64,000 bases of DNA from Scytonema sp. UIC 10036 (lineage in GTDB: Bacteria > Cyanobacteriota > Cyanobacteriia > Cyanobacteriales > Nostocaceae). The position numbers and the translations under genes were made by a program. Positions 26,573 to 35,097 of the stretch are shown piece after piece (the first letter of the stretch is position 1; every line of letters begins with the position of its first letter). The DNA is taken from NCBI RefSeq assembly GCF_009725235.1, contig NZ_WJFC01000027.1:30656-94655 (forward strand), written 5' to 3'. Under the pieces are notes generated by a model that worked only from the letters and a program-made list of their open reading frames with translations, was not told the DNA's origin and searched no databases.

Positions 26573-29191
26573 CTACTGCGCCCAAACAATCAACCGTGGC
26601 TCATAAGGACTAGAAAGATATTTGTGCTTGGGTAACACGCGCAAAGACAAACCTTGTAAACCAGAAGTTGTGTAAATAACATCAGTCGTGTAAATACTCA
26701 ATCCGTCCCGATCTTCCCCTTGGTAATTCATCACCACAGAAATACCGTTGACAATATCACCATTGGCATCAATCGCACCTTGGTAAAGTTCCAATTGCAC
26801 ATCTTGTTCTGTTAAAGTTGCCAAATCAACTTTAGCTTTGACGCTAACAGTCTGGTTAACCTCAATCTCAGCACCAGAAGATATGTTAATATCCTTGATT
26901 TTTATACTGTACCAGTGTGCAGTTAAATTTTCTTTCCAAGCAGCTAATTCCTTAGCTGGGGCATAGTTATCAGCCGTTAAAGTGTGACAGCGATCGCTCG
27001 CCGGGAAATAAGCCCGTAAAGCATATTCTCCCACCATCCGCGCCGTGTTGAAGAACGGGCAGTTCAATCGAATGGCGTCCTTCATTTTATCAACCCAGCG
27101 ACGGGGTAAGCCATCCACATCCCGGTCATAGAACAAAGGCACGACTTCCTTTTCCAAAATATCGTAAAAAGCATTTGCCTCGATTTGGTCCTGGTAGTTG
27201 GGATCGTCATACAATTCCCCATGCCCAATTGCCCAACCAGTGCGGACGTAATCAGCTTCGTCCCACCAACCATCAAGCACGCTGAGATTTGGCAACCCGT
27301 TCATTGCTGCCTTCATACCGCTTGTACCGGAAGCTTCCCGTGGGCGGCGTGGATTATTTAACCACACATCACAACCAGCCACCATCAATCGAGCTATGTG
27401 AATGTCGTAGTTGGGAACAAACACAACCTGCTTTTCCAAGTTTTGCTCGTGGATAAAGCGATTGATTTCGCGAATCAGTTCTTTACCCGGAATATCTTTA
27501 GGGTGTGCCTTACCAGCAAAGACAAACTGCACCTTGCGGTCTTTATTACCCAACAAAATTCTTTTAATCCGCTCAATATCGCGCATCCACAAGGTAGCAC
27601 GTTTGTAGGTGGCAAAGCGTCGGGCAAAACCAATGGTAAGAACTTTTGGATCGAGAACTTCTTGTGCTTGGGCAATTTCTACAGGAGAAGCCCCGCGATC
27701 CCGTAAATGCTTCACCAAACGTTCCCGCACGTACATAATCATGTCCAAGCGACAGCGTTCGTGATTGCGCCACAACTCCTCATCGGGGATCGCGTCCATC
27801 CGTTCCCATAAAGGGTGATCGGTTGGTGCTGATGACCAGCTCGGTCCTAAGTAGCGATCGTATAATTCTTGAGTCGATTTAGCAACGCAGCTACGAGCAT
27901 GAACACCGTTTGTGATGGCTGTAATGGGGACTTCCTCAACTGGTACACCCTGCCACAAACCTTTGAACATTTGTCGTGACACAACCCCGTGCAATTGTGC
28001 TACACCGTTAGAAAATGTTGCCATTTTTAGCGCCAGCACCGCCATACTAAACGGAGCAGACAAATCACCTGCATTTTCCCGTGCCAACGCTAAAAATTGG
28101 TCTTTATTTAAACCAAAAACATCTGCGTAGTATCCCAGATAATGCAAAACCTTATCTGGTGGGAACAGGTCAATTCCCGCAGGTACTGGTGTGTGAGTGG
28201 TAAAAATGTTACTGGAAGCCACTACTTGTTTGGCTTCGACATAACTCAGCCCTTGTTCTTGAATCAGGATGCGGATACGCTCTAATGCTGAGAAAGCTGC
28301 ATGACCTTCATTCATATGGTAAGCAGTAACATCATAACCCAGCGCTTTCAGCATTCGGACACCACCGATCCCCAACATCATCTCTTGGTGGATACGCATA
28401 TCAATATCGCCACCATAGAGTTGGTCTGTGATGTCATGATCGTAAGGGTTATTTGGCTCAATATTCGTGTCTAGCATATACAAAGGCACTGTTCCCACTT
28501 GTACGCGCCAAACACGGGCATACACCGTTCGCCCTGGATAGTCCACGCCAATTCGCAATTCGGAACCATCAGCATTGCGTTCCAGCTGCAAAGGCATATT
28601 GTAAAAGTCGTTGATGGGGTAGCGTTCTTGCTGCCAACCATCTGCATTGAGATATTGAGCAAAATAGCCTTGCTGGTAAAGCAAACCTACACCAACTAAG
28701 GGTAAACCCAAATCGCTAGCTGATTTGAGGTGATCCCCAGCGAGAACTCCCAAACCTCCAGAGTAAATGGGCAAACAATCGACAAGCCCGAATTCAGCAG
28801 AAAAATAGGCGTAGCATTCTTGTCCTTTTTCCTTTGTCCTTTGTCCTTTGTTATCTAAAGAAGGACTAATGACGAATGACGAATGACCAGTTCGTTGCTT
28901 CTGATACCAAGTGCGTTCGTGAAAATAATCTTCCAACTGACGGGCAGCTCGATCCATTTGCGCTAGGAAGCCTTCATCTTCCACAACTTCCATCAATCTT
29001 GCTTGATTAATTGTACCAAGCATCAAAACAGGATTGTGACGGCTCGATTCCCATAAATCCGCATCTAAACGACGAAATAAGTCTTTGGTCTCAACGTTCC
29101 AATCCCAATGGAGGTTATACGCTAACTTCCGTAGCGGCTCAAGTCGCTGCGGTAGTGATGGAGATACATTAAAAGTACGAATTGGCTGCAT
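26573..29191 (-). CDS. glgP: Alpha-glucan (glycogen) phosphorylase
   Basis: 872 residues. Releases glucose-1-phosphate from glycogen; PLP-dependent, GT35. Diagnostic stretches are FSAEFGLVDCLPIYSGGLGV, AYHMNEGHAAFSALERI, FTTHTPVPAGIDLFP and EASGTSGMKAAMNG with the PLP lysine at about residue 627. The order and length fit the compact phosphorylase subfamily common in cyanobacteria. Residues about 97-126 (SSFVISPSLDNKGQRTKEKG) are an in-frame insertion translated from CTTTGTC and ATGACGA repeats, lying just before the conserved YAYFSAEFGL. The gene is convergent with DUF429. Confidence 0.95.
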   Translation of the reverse strand: MQPIRTFNVSPSLPQRLEPLRKLAYNLHWDWNVETKDLFRRLDADLWESSRHNPVLMLGTINQARLMEVVEDEGFLAQMDRAARQLEDYFHERTWYQKQRTGHSSFVISPSLDNKGQRTKEKGQECYAYFSAEFGLVDCLPIYSGGLGVLAGDHLKSASDLGLPLVGVGLLYQQGYFAQYLNADGWQQERYPINDFYNMPLQLERNADGSELRIGVDYPGRTVYARVWRVQVGTVPLYMLDTNIEPNNPYDHDITDQLYGGDIDMRIHQEMMLGIGGVRMLKALGYDVTAYHMNEGHAAFSALERIRILIQEQGLSYVEAKQVVASSNIFTTHTPVPAGIDLFPPDKVLHYLGYYADVFGLNKDQFLALARENAGDLSAPFSMAVLALKMATFSNGVAQLHGVVSRQMFKGLWQGVPVEEVPITAITNGVHARSCVAKSTQELYDRYLGPSWSSAPTDHPLWERMDAIPDEELWRNHERCRLDMIMYVRERLVKHLRDRGASPVEIAQAQEVLDPKVLTIGFARRFATYKRATLWMRDIERIKRILLGNKDRKVQFVFAGKAHPKDIPGKELIREINRFIHEQNLEKQVVFVPNYDIHIARLMVAGCDVWLNNPRRPREASGTSGMKAAMNGLPNLSVLDGWWDEADYVRTGWAIGHGELYDDPNYQDQIEANAFYDILEKEVVPLFYDRDVDGLPRRWVDKMKDAIRLNCPFFNTARMVGEYALRAYFPASDRCHTLTADNYAPAKELAAWKENLTAHWYSIKIKDINISSGAEIEVNQTVSVKAKVDLATLTEQDVQLELYQGAIDANGDIVNGISVVMNYQGEDRDGLSIYTTDVIYTTSGLQGLSLRVLPKHKYLSSPYEPRLIVWAQ

Positions 29192-29696
29192 AGGTCAGCA
29201 AACCTCTAGCTTCAATTAAGGCTATTGTTGACTCTAATTCCTTAAAGCTGCCAACTTCTTAATACTCTATTTGTCATCTTTTCTCAATACTAATAATTTT
29301 TGTAAAGTATTCTCATTTTTTCTGTTAACCCAGTTACTGAGGGTCTTTGGAACCCCAAGTGCCACTAATGACTACACCATAATTACGAGAAAACTTAATC
29401 ATTTTGATATATTCTTTCCGTAAATCAACTAAATATGAGTATTTATTTTACATAACTTTATACTTCGTTAAGCAAGTACTGCAAAGTTAGAACTTACACA
29501 TAGCCCCCTTTCTCAGGGGATGCTGTTAGTCCCACCTCGTTGTTGACCCCACCTCGTTCGTTGTTGACCCCACCTCGTTCCCAGGCGGAGCCTGGGAATG
29601 CCTTGTTGAGAGGCTCCGCCTCCTAAATGGCAAAGCAGAGCCTCGCAGTCTGTATTCCCGTCGTACCACTGCGGGAGAACATTTCTGTTCAATTGC
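29192..29696. other. Intergenic region with GC-rich dispersed repeat
   Basis: About 500 bases. The left part is AT-rich, probably the phosphorylase promoter. 29525-29640 holds tandem GACCCCACCTCGTT units running into the CTCGTTCCCAGGCGGAGCCT repeat with GAGGCTCCGCCTC, found also at 40207, 47590, 49500 and 55250. No gene is supported. Confidence 0.6.
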
Positions 29697-29972
29697 CTAA
29701 ACACCCTCAGGCTGCCGATCTATTAGCCCTGACGCTACCTCATCTATAGTTTTATTAAGGTACACAGCTCGCTCATCAACTGCTCGAATCCAATCAATAG
29801 GAAACCAACGATGCTGACCATCCGGTGAGTTATTTTTAGTTAGCTTGATGTACTTACCACCTTCGACTTTGTCTACCGTGCCAATATGCGTATCAGACGC
29901 ACCTGCTAAGCCACCAGGTCCTTCTGCATAAACAGGGTGATGTTCTTGAATCTTGGATATATCCCCAGACAT
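29697..29972 (-). CDS. DUF2171 family protein
   Basis: 91 residues from MSGDISKIQEHHPVYA. It matches the DUF2171 pattern: GTVDKVEGGKYIKLTKNNS, a DGQHRWFPIDWIRAVD block and LNKTIDEV near the end, a small PRC-barrel-like fold. The ATG at 29972 is preceded by GGAGAG at the right distance, so I reject the longer frame beginning at 29999. Probably cytoplasmic; role unknown, with relatives often stress-associated. Confidence 0.82.
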   Translation of the reverse strand: MSGDISKIQEHHPVYAEGPGGLAGASDTHIGTVDKVEGGKYIKLTKNNSPDGQHRWFPIDWIRAVDERAVYLNKTIDEVASGLIDRQPEGV

Positions 29973-30266
29973 AGGCTCTCCTTCAGACGTTTCAATCAAT
30001 ACGCCTCATAATATGCTGTCTCTTCTGGAATACTCCTCACTCTCCAGGCAGAAAGGGCAATCGGGTCTGTGTAGATTAATTCCTCTCTTACAAATTAGCT
30101 TAATAGATGTACGTATAAATCACCAGGAACGCACCAACGGTTATTAATAATGACTTCACCACTGAGAATTCTAATACGCTCAGAATCTACAGCAGGATAC
30201 AGCTTGTGAACTGAAACTTCCCTGGCATCTAATTACAATTAGTCAACGAGGTGCTGGATTTGCGCT

Positions 30267-32174
30267 TCATAGTGACAAGTAAGATTCAAATCGCTCTCGC
30301 AATTGTTCAACCGTCAAATTTTGTGTCCAATACTCGACTAAAGCATGACCAAATGCCCAAGCATTGCGATCGCTAGAGGCAGAGTTTTCTAGCAGCAATG
30401 GCCAAAGTGATAGAAGGTCAAATTTGTTGAGATTATCTGTACTTAAGAGTGAGAAAAGCTCATAAGCCATCTGAAGTTTGCCAATGACAATTGGCAACTG
30501 CTCTACTGGAATTTGTGCTGCTAGTAAATTAGCGAGGGCTGGTGAGCCTGTTGACATTGTAGAAATGAATTGTAGAACAGGGCTTTTCAAAAATGCTGTA
30601 AGTCCCTGAGTTGTTGCCATCTGAAAAGTGTAGCGATCGATGATTTTGGCTGCTGCTGCTGTGCGGGCTTCTCGATCGCGTAAAAAGCGAGCAAGACGGA
30701 GTTGCTTGGCTGGTGCGATCGCATTTATCAACCCTAATGATAGTGCATCTATTCCCCATGGAACGCGAGACGTTTTGCTGTCACCAGTGACGACGGGCAA
30801 AACTAAATTGCAAAAGTCTCCCAAAAGTTGAGCGCGATATTCTGTTGCTTCCCGAATTGCCACTTCCTTTGGGCGATTTCCCCATTCCCAATCATAAGGA
30901 GGTTCCCACTCTCGAATAGGACGCAGACGATCGACTTGAGTGACAACTGCGATCGCTGGTAAATCTGCTGTGTCTGCTTTTAAGTCTTTCAGAAAATCCA
31001 CATCCATTTGCAATGCGGGATCGAGAGCAGGAGTCACTAGTAGTACCAAATCTGCTCTTTTAGTATAATCCAGCACTGTTTCTCGTAAATCTTTACGGTT
31101 GACTTGCTCGTAACCAGGTGTATCCAAAAGTGAGAGTGTTTCTCCTGTATGGCTTTTCCACTGGTAATTTTGAATCCGATCTGTACTGGGCAAAACATCA
31201 ACTGCAGCTAAATCTGTTTGAAAGAGGGTATTGATTAGGCTGCTTTTGCCAGACCCCGTTCGCCCTACAAGGAGAATGTTAACAGGTTTTTGCTCCACTG
31301 CCTCTACAGGTTCTGCTCGATCTAGGATATCGCGCAGAGTTTGAGTTTTGACTTCGGGTAAACTGGGTGTGGGAACAGAAGGTGCTGAGACGGGCAATGT
31401 TGTGGTACTGTAAAGAGCAATCGCCTGTTGGCACAAGTTTTTCAAAGCTGCTTCTCTCAAAAGCTGGCTCAAATTCACCAACAACTGCTGAGTTGCTTGG
31501 TTACCGGAACGCTGGCTGGCAACTCTAGCTACGGCTGCTGCTGGGTTTAACAGCCACTGCGCCCAATTCCACGCTCGCAAAAGTTTACGAGCAGAAGGCT
31601 CTAACTTGCGGTACATTTCATAGGCTTGGAATGCTTGTCCAACCGTGACTTGATTGAGAACAGGAGATAAATTCTGCATCCACCGATCTAAGTCGTCTAC
31701 CGTTCCCCGAATGAGACCATAAGCTTGGGGAACGTAAATGTTCAACAAGGGATACTTTTCTTGTGGGTTGTAGATTTGAGCGATCGCCACAACAAGTTCC
31801 TGACAGCGCTGCCAAAAAGTTGACCAGTCTTCCCAGATGGGGCGATCGTTGAGTGAAGCTTTCAGTATCTCCTGTAGAGCGGCTTCTGCTTGCTTTGCAG
31901 CATCAGTTTCCACTGGTAGCTCAGATGAATCGCCTGTAGTCGATTCCAGTTCTTTGCTAACTTCCGCCACTATGGCTTCCACTTGACCAACTAAGGGTTG
32001 AGTCCATTTCACCAACAACCAGCGCCAACCAACAAATACAAGAATAAATACAGCCCAGATCCAGTTAATGCTCCACTCATGAATTTGGAACCCGGCTGCT
32101 ATCAGTACAAAACCAACGATCGCTGCGATCGGTGTTGCCAAGACAAGCCACTGCCATAATTTTAATCGCGCCAT
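30267..32174 (-). CDS. Membrane-anchored dynamin/Era-like GTPase
   Basis: 635 residues. Two N-terminal membrane spans (about 9-30 and 36-55) precede a helical region; the G domain covers about 300-480. G1 is LLVGRTGSGKSSLIN, G3 is LLDTPGYEQ, and G4 is AVVTQVDRL (TQVD in place of NKxD). The C-terminal part is helical with hydrophobic stretches. Cyanobacteria carry several such proteins of unknown function, presumably acting at a membrane. Confidence 0.85.
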   Translation of the reverse strand: MARLKLWQWLVLATPIAAIVGFVLIAAGFQIHEWSINWIWAVFILVFVGWRWLLVKWTQPLVGQVEAIVAEVSKELESTTGDSSELPVETDAAKQAEAALQEILKASLNDRPIWEDWSTFWQRCQELVVAIAQIYNPQEKYPLLNIYVPQAYGLIRGTVDDLDRWMQNLSPVLNQVTVGQAFQAYEMYRKLEPSARKLLRAWNWAQWLLNPAAAVARVASQRSGNQATQQLLVNLSQLLREAALKNLCQQAIALYSTTTLPVSAPSVPTPSLPEVKTQTLRDILDRAEPVEAVEQKPVNILLVGRTGSGKSSLINTLFQTDLAAVDVLPSTDRIQNYQWKSHTGETLSLLDTPGYEQVNRKDLRETVLDYTKRADLVLLVTPALDPALQMDVDFLKDLKADTADLPAIAVVTQVDRLRPIREWEPPYDWEWGNRPKEVAIREATEYRAQLLGDFCNLVLPVVTGDSKTSRVPWGIDALSLGLINAIAPAKQLRLARFLRDREARTAAAAKIIDRYTFQMATTQGLTAFLKSPVLQFISTMSTGSPALANLLAAQIPVEQLPIVIGKLQMAYELFSLLSTDNLNKFDLLSLWPLLLENSASSDRNAWAFGHALVEYWTQNLTVEQLRERFESYLSL

Positions 32175-32589
32175 AATCTGATACCCATCTCATGCCATTT
32201 TGGATTTTAGATTTTAGATTTTGGATTAAGAAACCCTTACCTAAACTTACTTTCACCTAACTATCTGTCATTTTTCAATGTGTAAATTGTTATTAGCCTT
32301 ACCCAATACACGCAAAAAAATGGAATATTGTTTTTTGCAAAAGACCCTTCAGGAACCAGTCTAGCGTTTTCAATTTTCTATGTTTCAGACCTTATGATGT
32401 TACAAAAACTTTTAACGTACTGTATTGACAAAGTAAATACAATATGTTTATCCTTATAATCTATAAATGTGTAAGTGGGTGCAAGTAATTATACTCAACA
32501 CCAGTTTTAGATATCAAACACTAAATATAGACAGTTTAGTAGATGCGTTATGCGATCGCATACTAGTTGCAAGATACATAAGAAAATTC
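32175..32589. other. Intergenic region with heptamer repeat
   Basis: About 415 bases. GGATTTTAGATTTTAG heptamer units lie at 32200-32228, in front of the GTPase gene start. The rest is AT-rich with no gene. Confidence 0.55.
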
Positions 32590-33159
32590 CTAATTTACGT
32601 AACTTCCCAGTAATTGCTTGATAGAAACTGCGATCTCGGGAAATGCTAGCGGGCTAATATAACCTTGTGTTAAAGTTTCTTTTGATTGATAACCTTCATC
32701 TGTAGGTACGCGAAACACGATGAGTTGCATGGTACGCAAATTAATCACCCAGTACTCTGGAATGCCTACAGATGAATAAATTTTGCTTTTATCCTCCAAG
32801 TCTTTATTTAAACTAGAGTCTGAGTACTCAATCAGCCAAAATATATTTTCCGGATAAGGGTGATGTTGTCGGTAATCTCGTCCCAAACGTTGAACTACTG
32901 CAATATCGGGTTCTGGTTCGGAGTTATTTTGTCGCAATGTGATGGGCTTAGCTTGCCGAACTTTTGCTCTTTCACCCAATAGATACATCAGGTACTCTCC
33001 ACCTTCATCGCTAGAGTAAGCGTGAGATTCTCCTTCAGGAGCCATTTCTACAATCTCTCCATTCAGCAACTCAACGTGACGTTGTTCCAAAATTCCGGCT
33101 GCAATCATTCGGTGATAGTCTTCAATTGTCCACTTGGCAGTTGTTAAGGTCACAGTCAA
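32590..33159 (-). CDS. Uma2 family endonuclease-like protein (DUF820)
   Basis: 189 residues, the normal length. The PD-(D/E)XK pattern is visible: HVELLNGEIVEMAPEGESHA, PEPDIAVVQ, then WLIEYSDSSLNKDLEDKSKI and YWVINL. These genes are very numerous in filamentous cyanobacteria and their function is unsettled. It is the next gene downstream of the tRNA-like RNA region on the same strand, but the hairpin at 33229 separates them. Confidence 0.88.
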   Translation of the reverse strand: MTVTLTTAKWTIEDYHRMIAAGILEQRHVELLNGEIVEMAPEGESHAYSSDEGGEYLMYLLGERAKVRQAKPITLRQNNSEPEPDIAVVQRLGRDYRQHHPYPENIFWLIEYSDSSLNKDLEDKSKIYSSVGIPEYWVINLRTMQLIVFRVPTDEGYQSKETLTQGYISPLAFPEIAVSIKQLLGSYVN

Positions 33160-33228
33160 TACCTCCGCACGCTAAGGGAACGGCTTTTGAGCTTCCATTT
33201 TTATGCTACTTTGCTTTTTACTTAAAAT

Positions 33229-33257
33229 CCCCTGAGGCAATGTCCATGCCTCAGGGG
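33229..33257 (-). terminator. Strong hairpin ending the tRNA-like RNA unit
   Basis: A perfect 11-bp stem (CCCCTGAGGCA / TGCCTCAGGGG) with a 7-nt loop. On the minus strand it is followed by ATTTTAAG, a weak T-tract, so it could be a terminator or a protective 3' hairpin for the RNA upstream. Confidence 0.65.
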
Positions 33258-33344
33258 TGGAACCAAAAGGTTTCAAACTTTCAGTTTTGTATTCACAATT
33301 TCTGCCAAGTTAATTTCCGGTTCCTGCAAATTCATTCTTTAAGT

Positions 33345-33416
33345 CGTGGTGTTTTACCTCTAAACTACCGAAGCACTATTTTGGAGCTTCGGACGAGATT
33401 TGAACCCGTGTCCCAC
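33345..33416 (-). ncRNA. Circularly permuted tRNA-like domain 2
   Basis: Read 5' to 3' on the minus strand, the 3' half of a cloverleaf comes first. An anticodon-stem strand GTGG (33416-33413) is followed by T-arm ACGGG-TTCAAAT-CTCGT (33409-33393), 3' acceptor strand CCGAAGC (33392-33386), discriminator T and an encoded CCA (33384-33382). After a 7-nt linker (33381-33375) comes the 5' half: acceptor GCTTCGG (33374-33368, 7/7 pairs), TA, D-arm with GG in the loop (33365-33351), then CCAC (33349-33346). The anticodon helix extends outward by GAC/GTC and TTAA/TTAA with single-nt bulges. No normally ordered tRNA fits. Function unknown. Confidence 0.75.
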
Positions 33417-33451
33417 TGACATTAATTTACAGGGGTTGATGCAGAATGTGA

Positions 33452-33499
33452 AGTTTCACAGTAAGCTTGGAGCAATAATCTAAAACTAAACGTGAAACT
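33452..33499 (-). ncRNA. Hairpin joining the two tRNA-like domains
   Basis: On the minus strand AGTTTCAC (33499-33492) pairs with GTGAAACT (33459-33452), eight perfect pairs around a 32-nt loop. It lies midway between the permuted tRNA-like domains and is likely part of one structured RNA. A further long-range helix, GGAACC (33324-33319) with GGTTCC (33264-33259), lies 3' of domain 2. Confidence 0.55.
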
Positions 33500-33509
33500 G
33501 ATTGCGTCG

Positions 33510-33584
33510 AGGAGTGCCTTTACCATTTGGCTATCCCTCGTTAAAAAAATCGAGGGAGTAGGACTCGAACCTACAAATACTCCT
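33510..33584 (-). ncRNA. Circularly permuted tRNA-like domain 1
   Basis: On the minus strand, anticodon-stem strand AGGAG (33584-33580), variable loop TATTT, T-arm GTAGG-TTCGAGT-CCTAC (33574-33558) and 3' acceptor strand TCCCTCG (33557-33551) come first. A 10-nt T-rich linker (33550-33541) follows, then 5' acceptor CGAGGGA (33540-33534, 7/7 pairs), TA, D-arm GCC...GGC with GG in its loop (33531-33516), A26 and CTCCT (33514-33510), which pairs perfectly with AGGAG. The stem continues past a TAT/C internal loop as GTGTC/GACGC. Every canonical tRNA element is present but the halves are swapped. No CCA is encoded. Confidence 0.78.
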
Positions 33585-33621
33585 ATAGACACTGAAACTA
33601 AAATTGTGCTCCATTTATATT

Positions 33622-34368
33622 CTATCTGATATTTGAGGGAGCAAACAAGTAACCAAAAATAGAACGGGCAACATGATTTTGTTGTGTCACTTCTAAACTA
33701 TTTGCTTGTTCTCTAGCAAAAATCACCTCCTGCATTAATCTATCTACTCTTCGTAACAGTTCGTTTTGTCTGGCTTGAGAAATTGCCCCAGAAAACTTAA
33801 CACTCCGCCACGTTCCTTCTGGAACATCTTCAGATGATTCTTTCACCTGTGCGGGATGTTCTTTCGTGGCTTCGTACAGCACTACTGGCTTAACAATTTT
33901 TTTAGTTTTCGTTGTAAATTTGGGTTCAGTAGCAAAGCATTCTTGCTGGGGGTCATAAATCCAAGATTCGCTAGTGTCCAAGACTGGTAGGGATGAAATA
34001 AATGTTTTGATGTCAACTAACTGCTTTTCTAAAAACAACAGGTAAGATACAGGAACTTCTCTAAGAATTGTAGTTCCATCAACGACTATATCTGCCTTAG
34101 CTTGAGAATTAGCCCAGTCTTGAGTTGCACACAAATTAAATAATTCCGAGCAAGCTTGCTCAAACTGACTTAGTAAATCTTCTGCTTTCAACTGCAGTGT
34201 TTGGTTTTCAGGTGGATAGACAAAACCATCTTCAGCAACTGGAGAAAAAGTGCGAGAAATGCCTTGAAACATTGCACTTTTTTGAATGAGGTGATAAACG
34301 GCTGTTTTTGCTTTTGAAGAATTAGCTTTAATAGTTTGTAGAACTGCAATCACTTGATTTAGTTTCAT
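33622..34368 (-). CDS. Conserved protein of unknown function linked to permuted tRNA-like RNAs
   Basis: 248 residues. It opens MKLNQVIAVLQTIKANSSKA and carries characteristic stretches DWANSQAKADIVVDG, VPVSYLLFLEKQLVDIKTF, ATKEHPAQV, DVPEGTWRSVKFSGAIS and a C-terminal helix LLRRVDRLMQEVIFAREQAN. From memory it belongs to a widely spread bacterial family without known function (I believe DUF7873; not checked). There is no signal peptide or membrane segment, so it is probably a cytoplasmic, mostly helical protein. A strong GGAGGA precedes the ATG. Its stop lies 38 bases before the first tRNA-like domain, so protein and RNA probably share a transcript. I infer it binds or processes that RNA. Confidence 0.75.
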   Translation of the reverse strand: MKLNQVIAVLQTIKANSSKAKTAVYHLIQKSAMFQGISRTFSPVAEDGFVYPPENQTLQLKAEDLLSQFEQACSELFNLCATQDWANSQAKADIVVDGTTILREVPVSYLLFLEKQLVDIKTFISSLPVLDTSESWIYDPQQECFATEPKFTTKTKKIVKPVVLYEATKEHPAQVKESSEDVPEGTWRSVKFSGAISQARQNELLRRVDRLMQEVIFAREQANSLEVTQQNHVARSIFGYLFAPSNIR

Positions 34369-35097
34369 TATTATCCTCCAAGAATAAATATGAAAATATT
34401 TTTATTAAGTAAAATGCTTATTATGACCCATGACAGTTCAGTTAAGAACATTTTAGGTTGCTTGGCTGCACCTATGTAAAATTACGTAACATTTTAAAAA
34501 GAATTGGGACATAGCGCTACACCTATTGTAAACGCTTTGTTAGTTTTACCTCATGCTTTTGTTATATCTGTATTATATATAATACATATTGAAACAGCAA
34601 GTGCTTCTCAAGACTTGTCGGTTTAACAACTATGGCACATCTATGACACATTGATGCAAGTCCCCGTGGTGAGCGATCGCACTTCCGCCTCATAACCAGT
34701 TTGGGTGCAGCAGTGACCAGAGTGTAGGCGAAGCCCTACGTAACAATCTCACGAAATCCCCAGTAATTGTGCATTAGAAGTAGAGATGTGCCATAACGCG
34801 TCTCTACAATTTTATTTTTTATAAAAAATTAATAGTACTAAAATAAGCGATAAACTAGTATTAATAGCATTTCACTTTAATCGCGATACATATAAAAATA
34901 CGCGCTATGGTGCGTCTCTACATTATGGCATTTCCTACTCTGCTAAGGTACAGATCGATCTGCGTTCATCTGCGTTCATCTGCGGTTAATTATTTCTTCA
35001 GTGTACCTCACGTTCATTGGGAATTGCTATATCGATTTGTACCGATTTTTTCGTGAAATGGTATAGCATATCTATAAATTTTACTCAATAGCTGTTT
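34369..35097. other. Intergenic region with several dispersed repeats
   Basis: About 730 bases. It holds a HIP1 octamer near 34674, GTAGAGATG / CGTCTCTAC repeat pieces at 34784-34920, and direct TGCGTTCATC repeats at 34961-34985. No coding frame is convincing. The right end of the protein/RNA unit's promoter should lie in 34370-34470. Confidence 0.55.

Noticed and set aside
30060..30230. Minus-strand stretch reading VSVHKLYPAVDSERIRILSG
   Set aside because: Protein-like for about 40 codons but no start codon and stops on both sides; too little to call a relic with confidence.
33126..33419. 97-codon plus-strand frame across the tRNA-like region
   Set aside because: It runs antisense to domain 2 and the hairpin, has no start signal and its residues look like translated structure.
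33345..33584. Two-piece tmRNA
   Set aside because: The half order is similar, but both domains have proper D-stems, there are two of them and no tag-peptide reading frame is visible.
33345..33600. Ordinary tRNA genes, or a tRNA with a long anticodon-loop intron
   Set aside because: In normal order the only upstream 5' half (domain 1, CGAGGGA) cannot pair with the downstream 3' half (domain 2, CCGAAGC). Only the permuted reading gives full acceptor stems.
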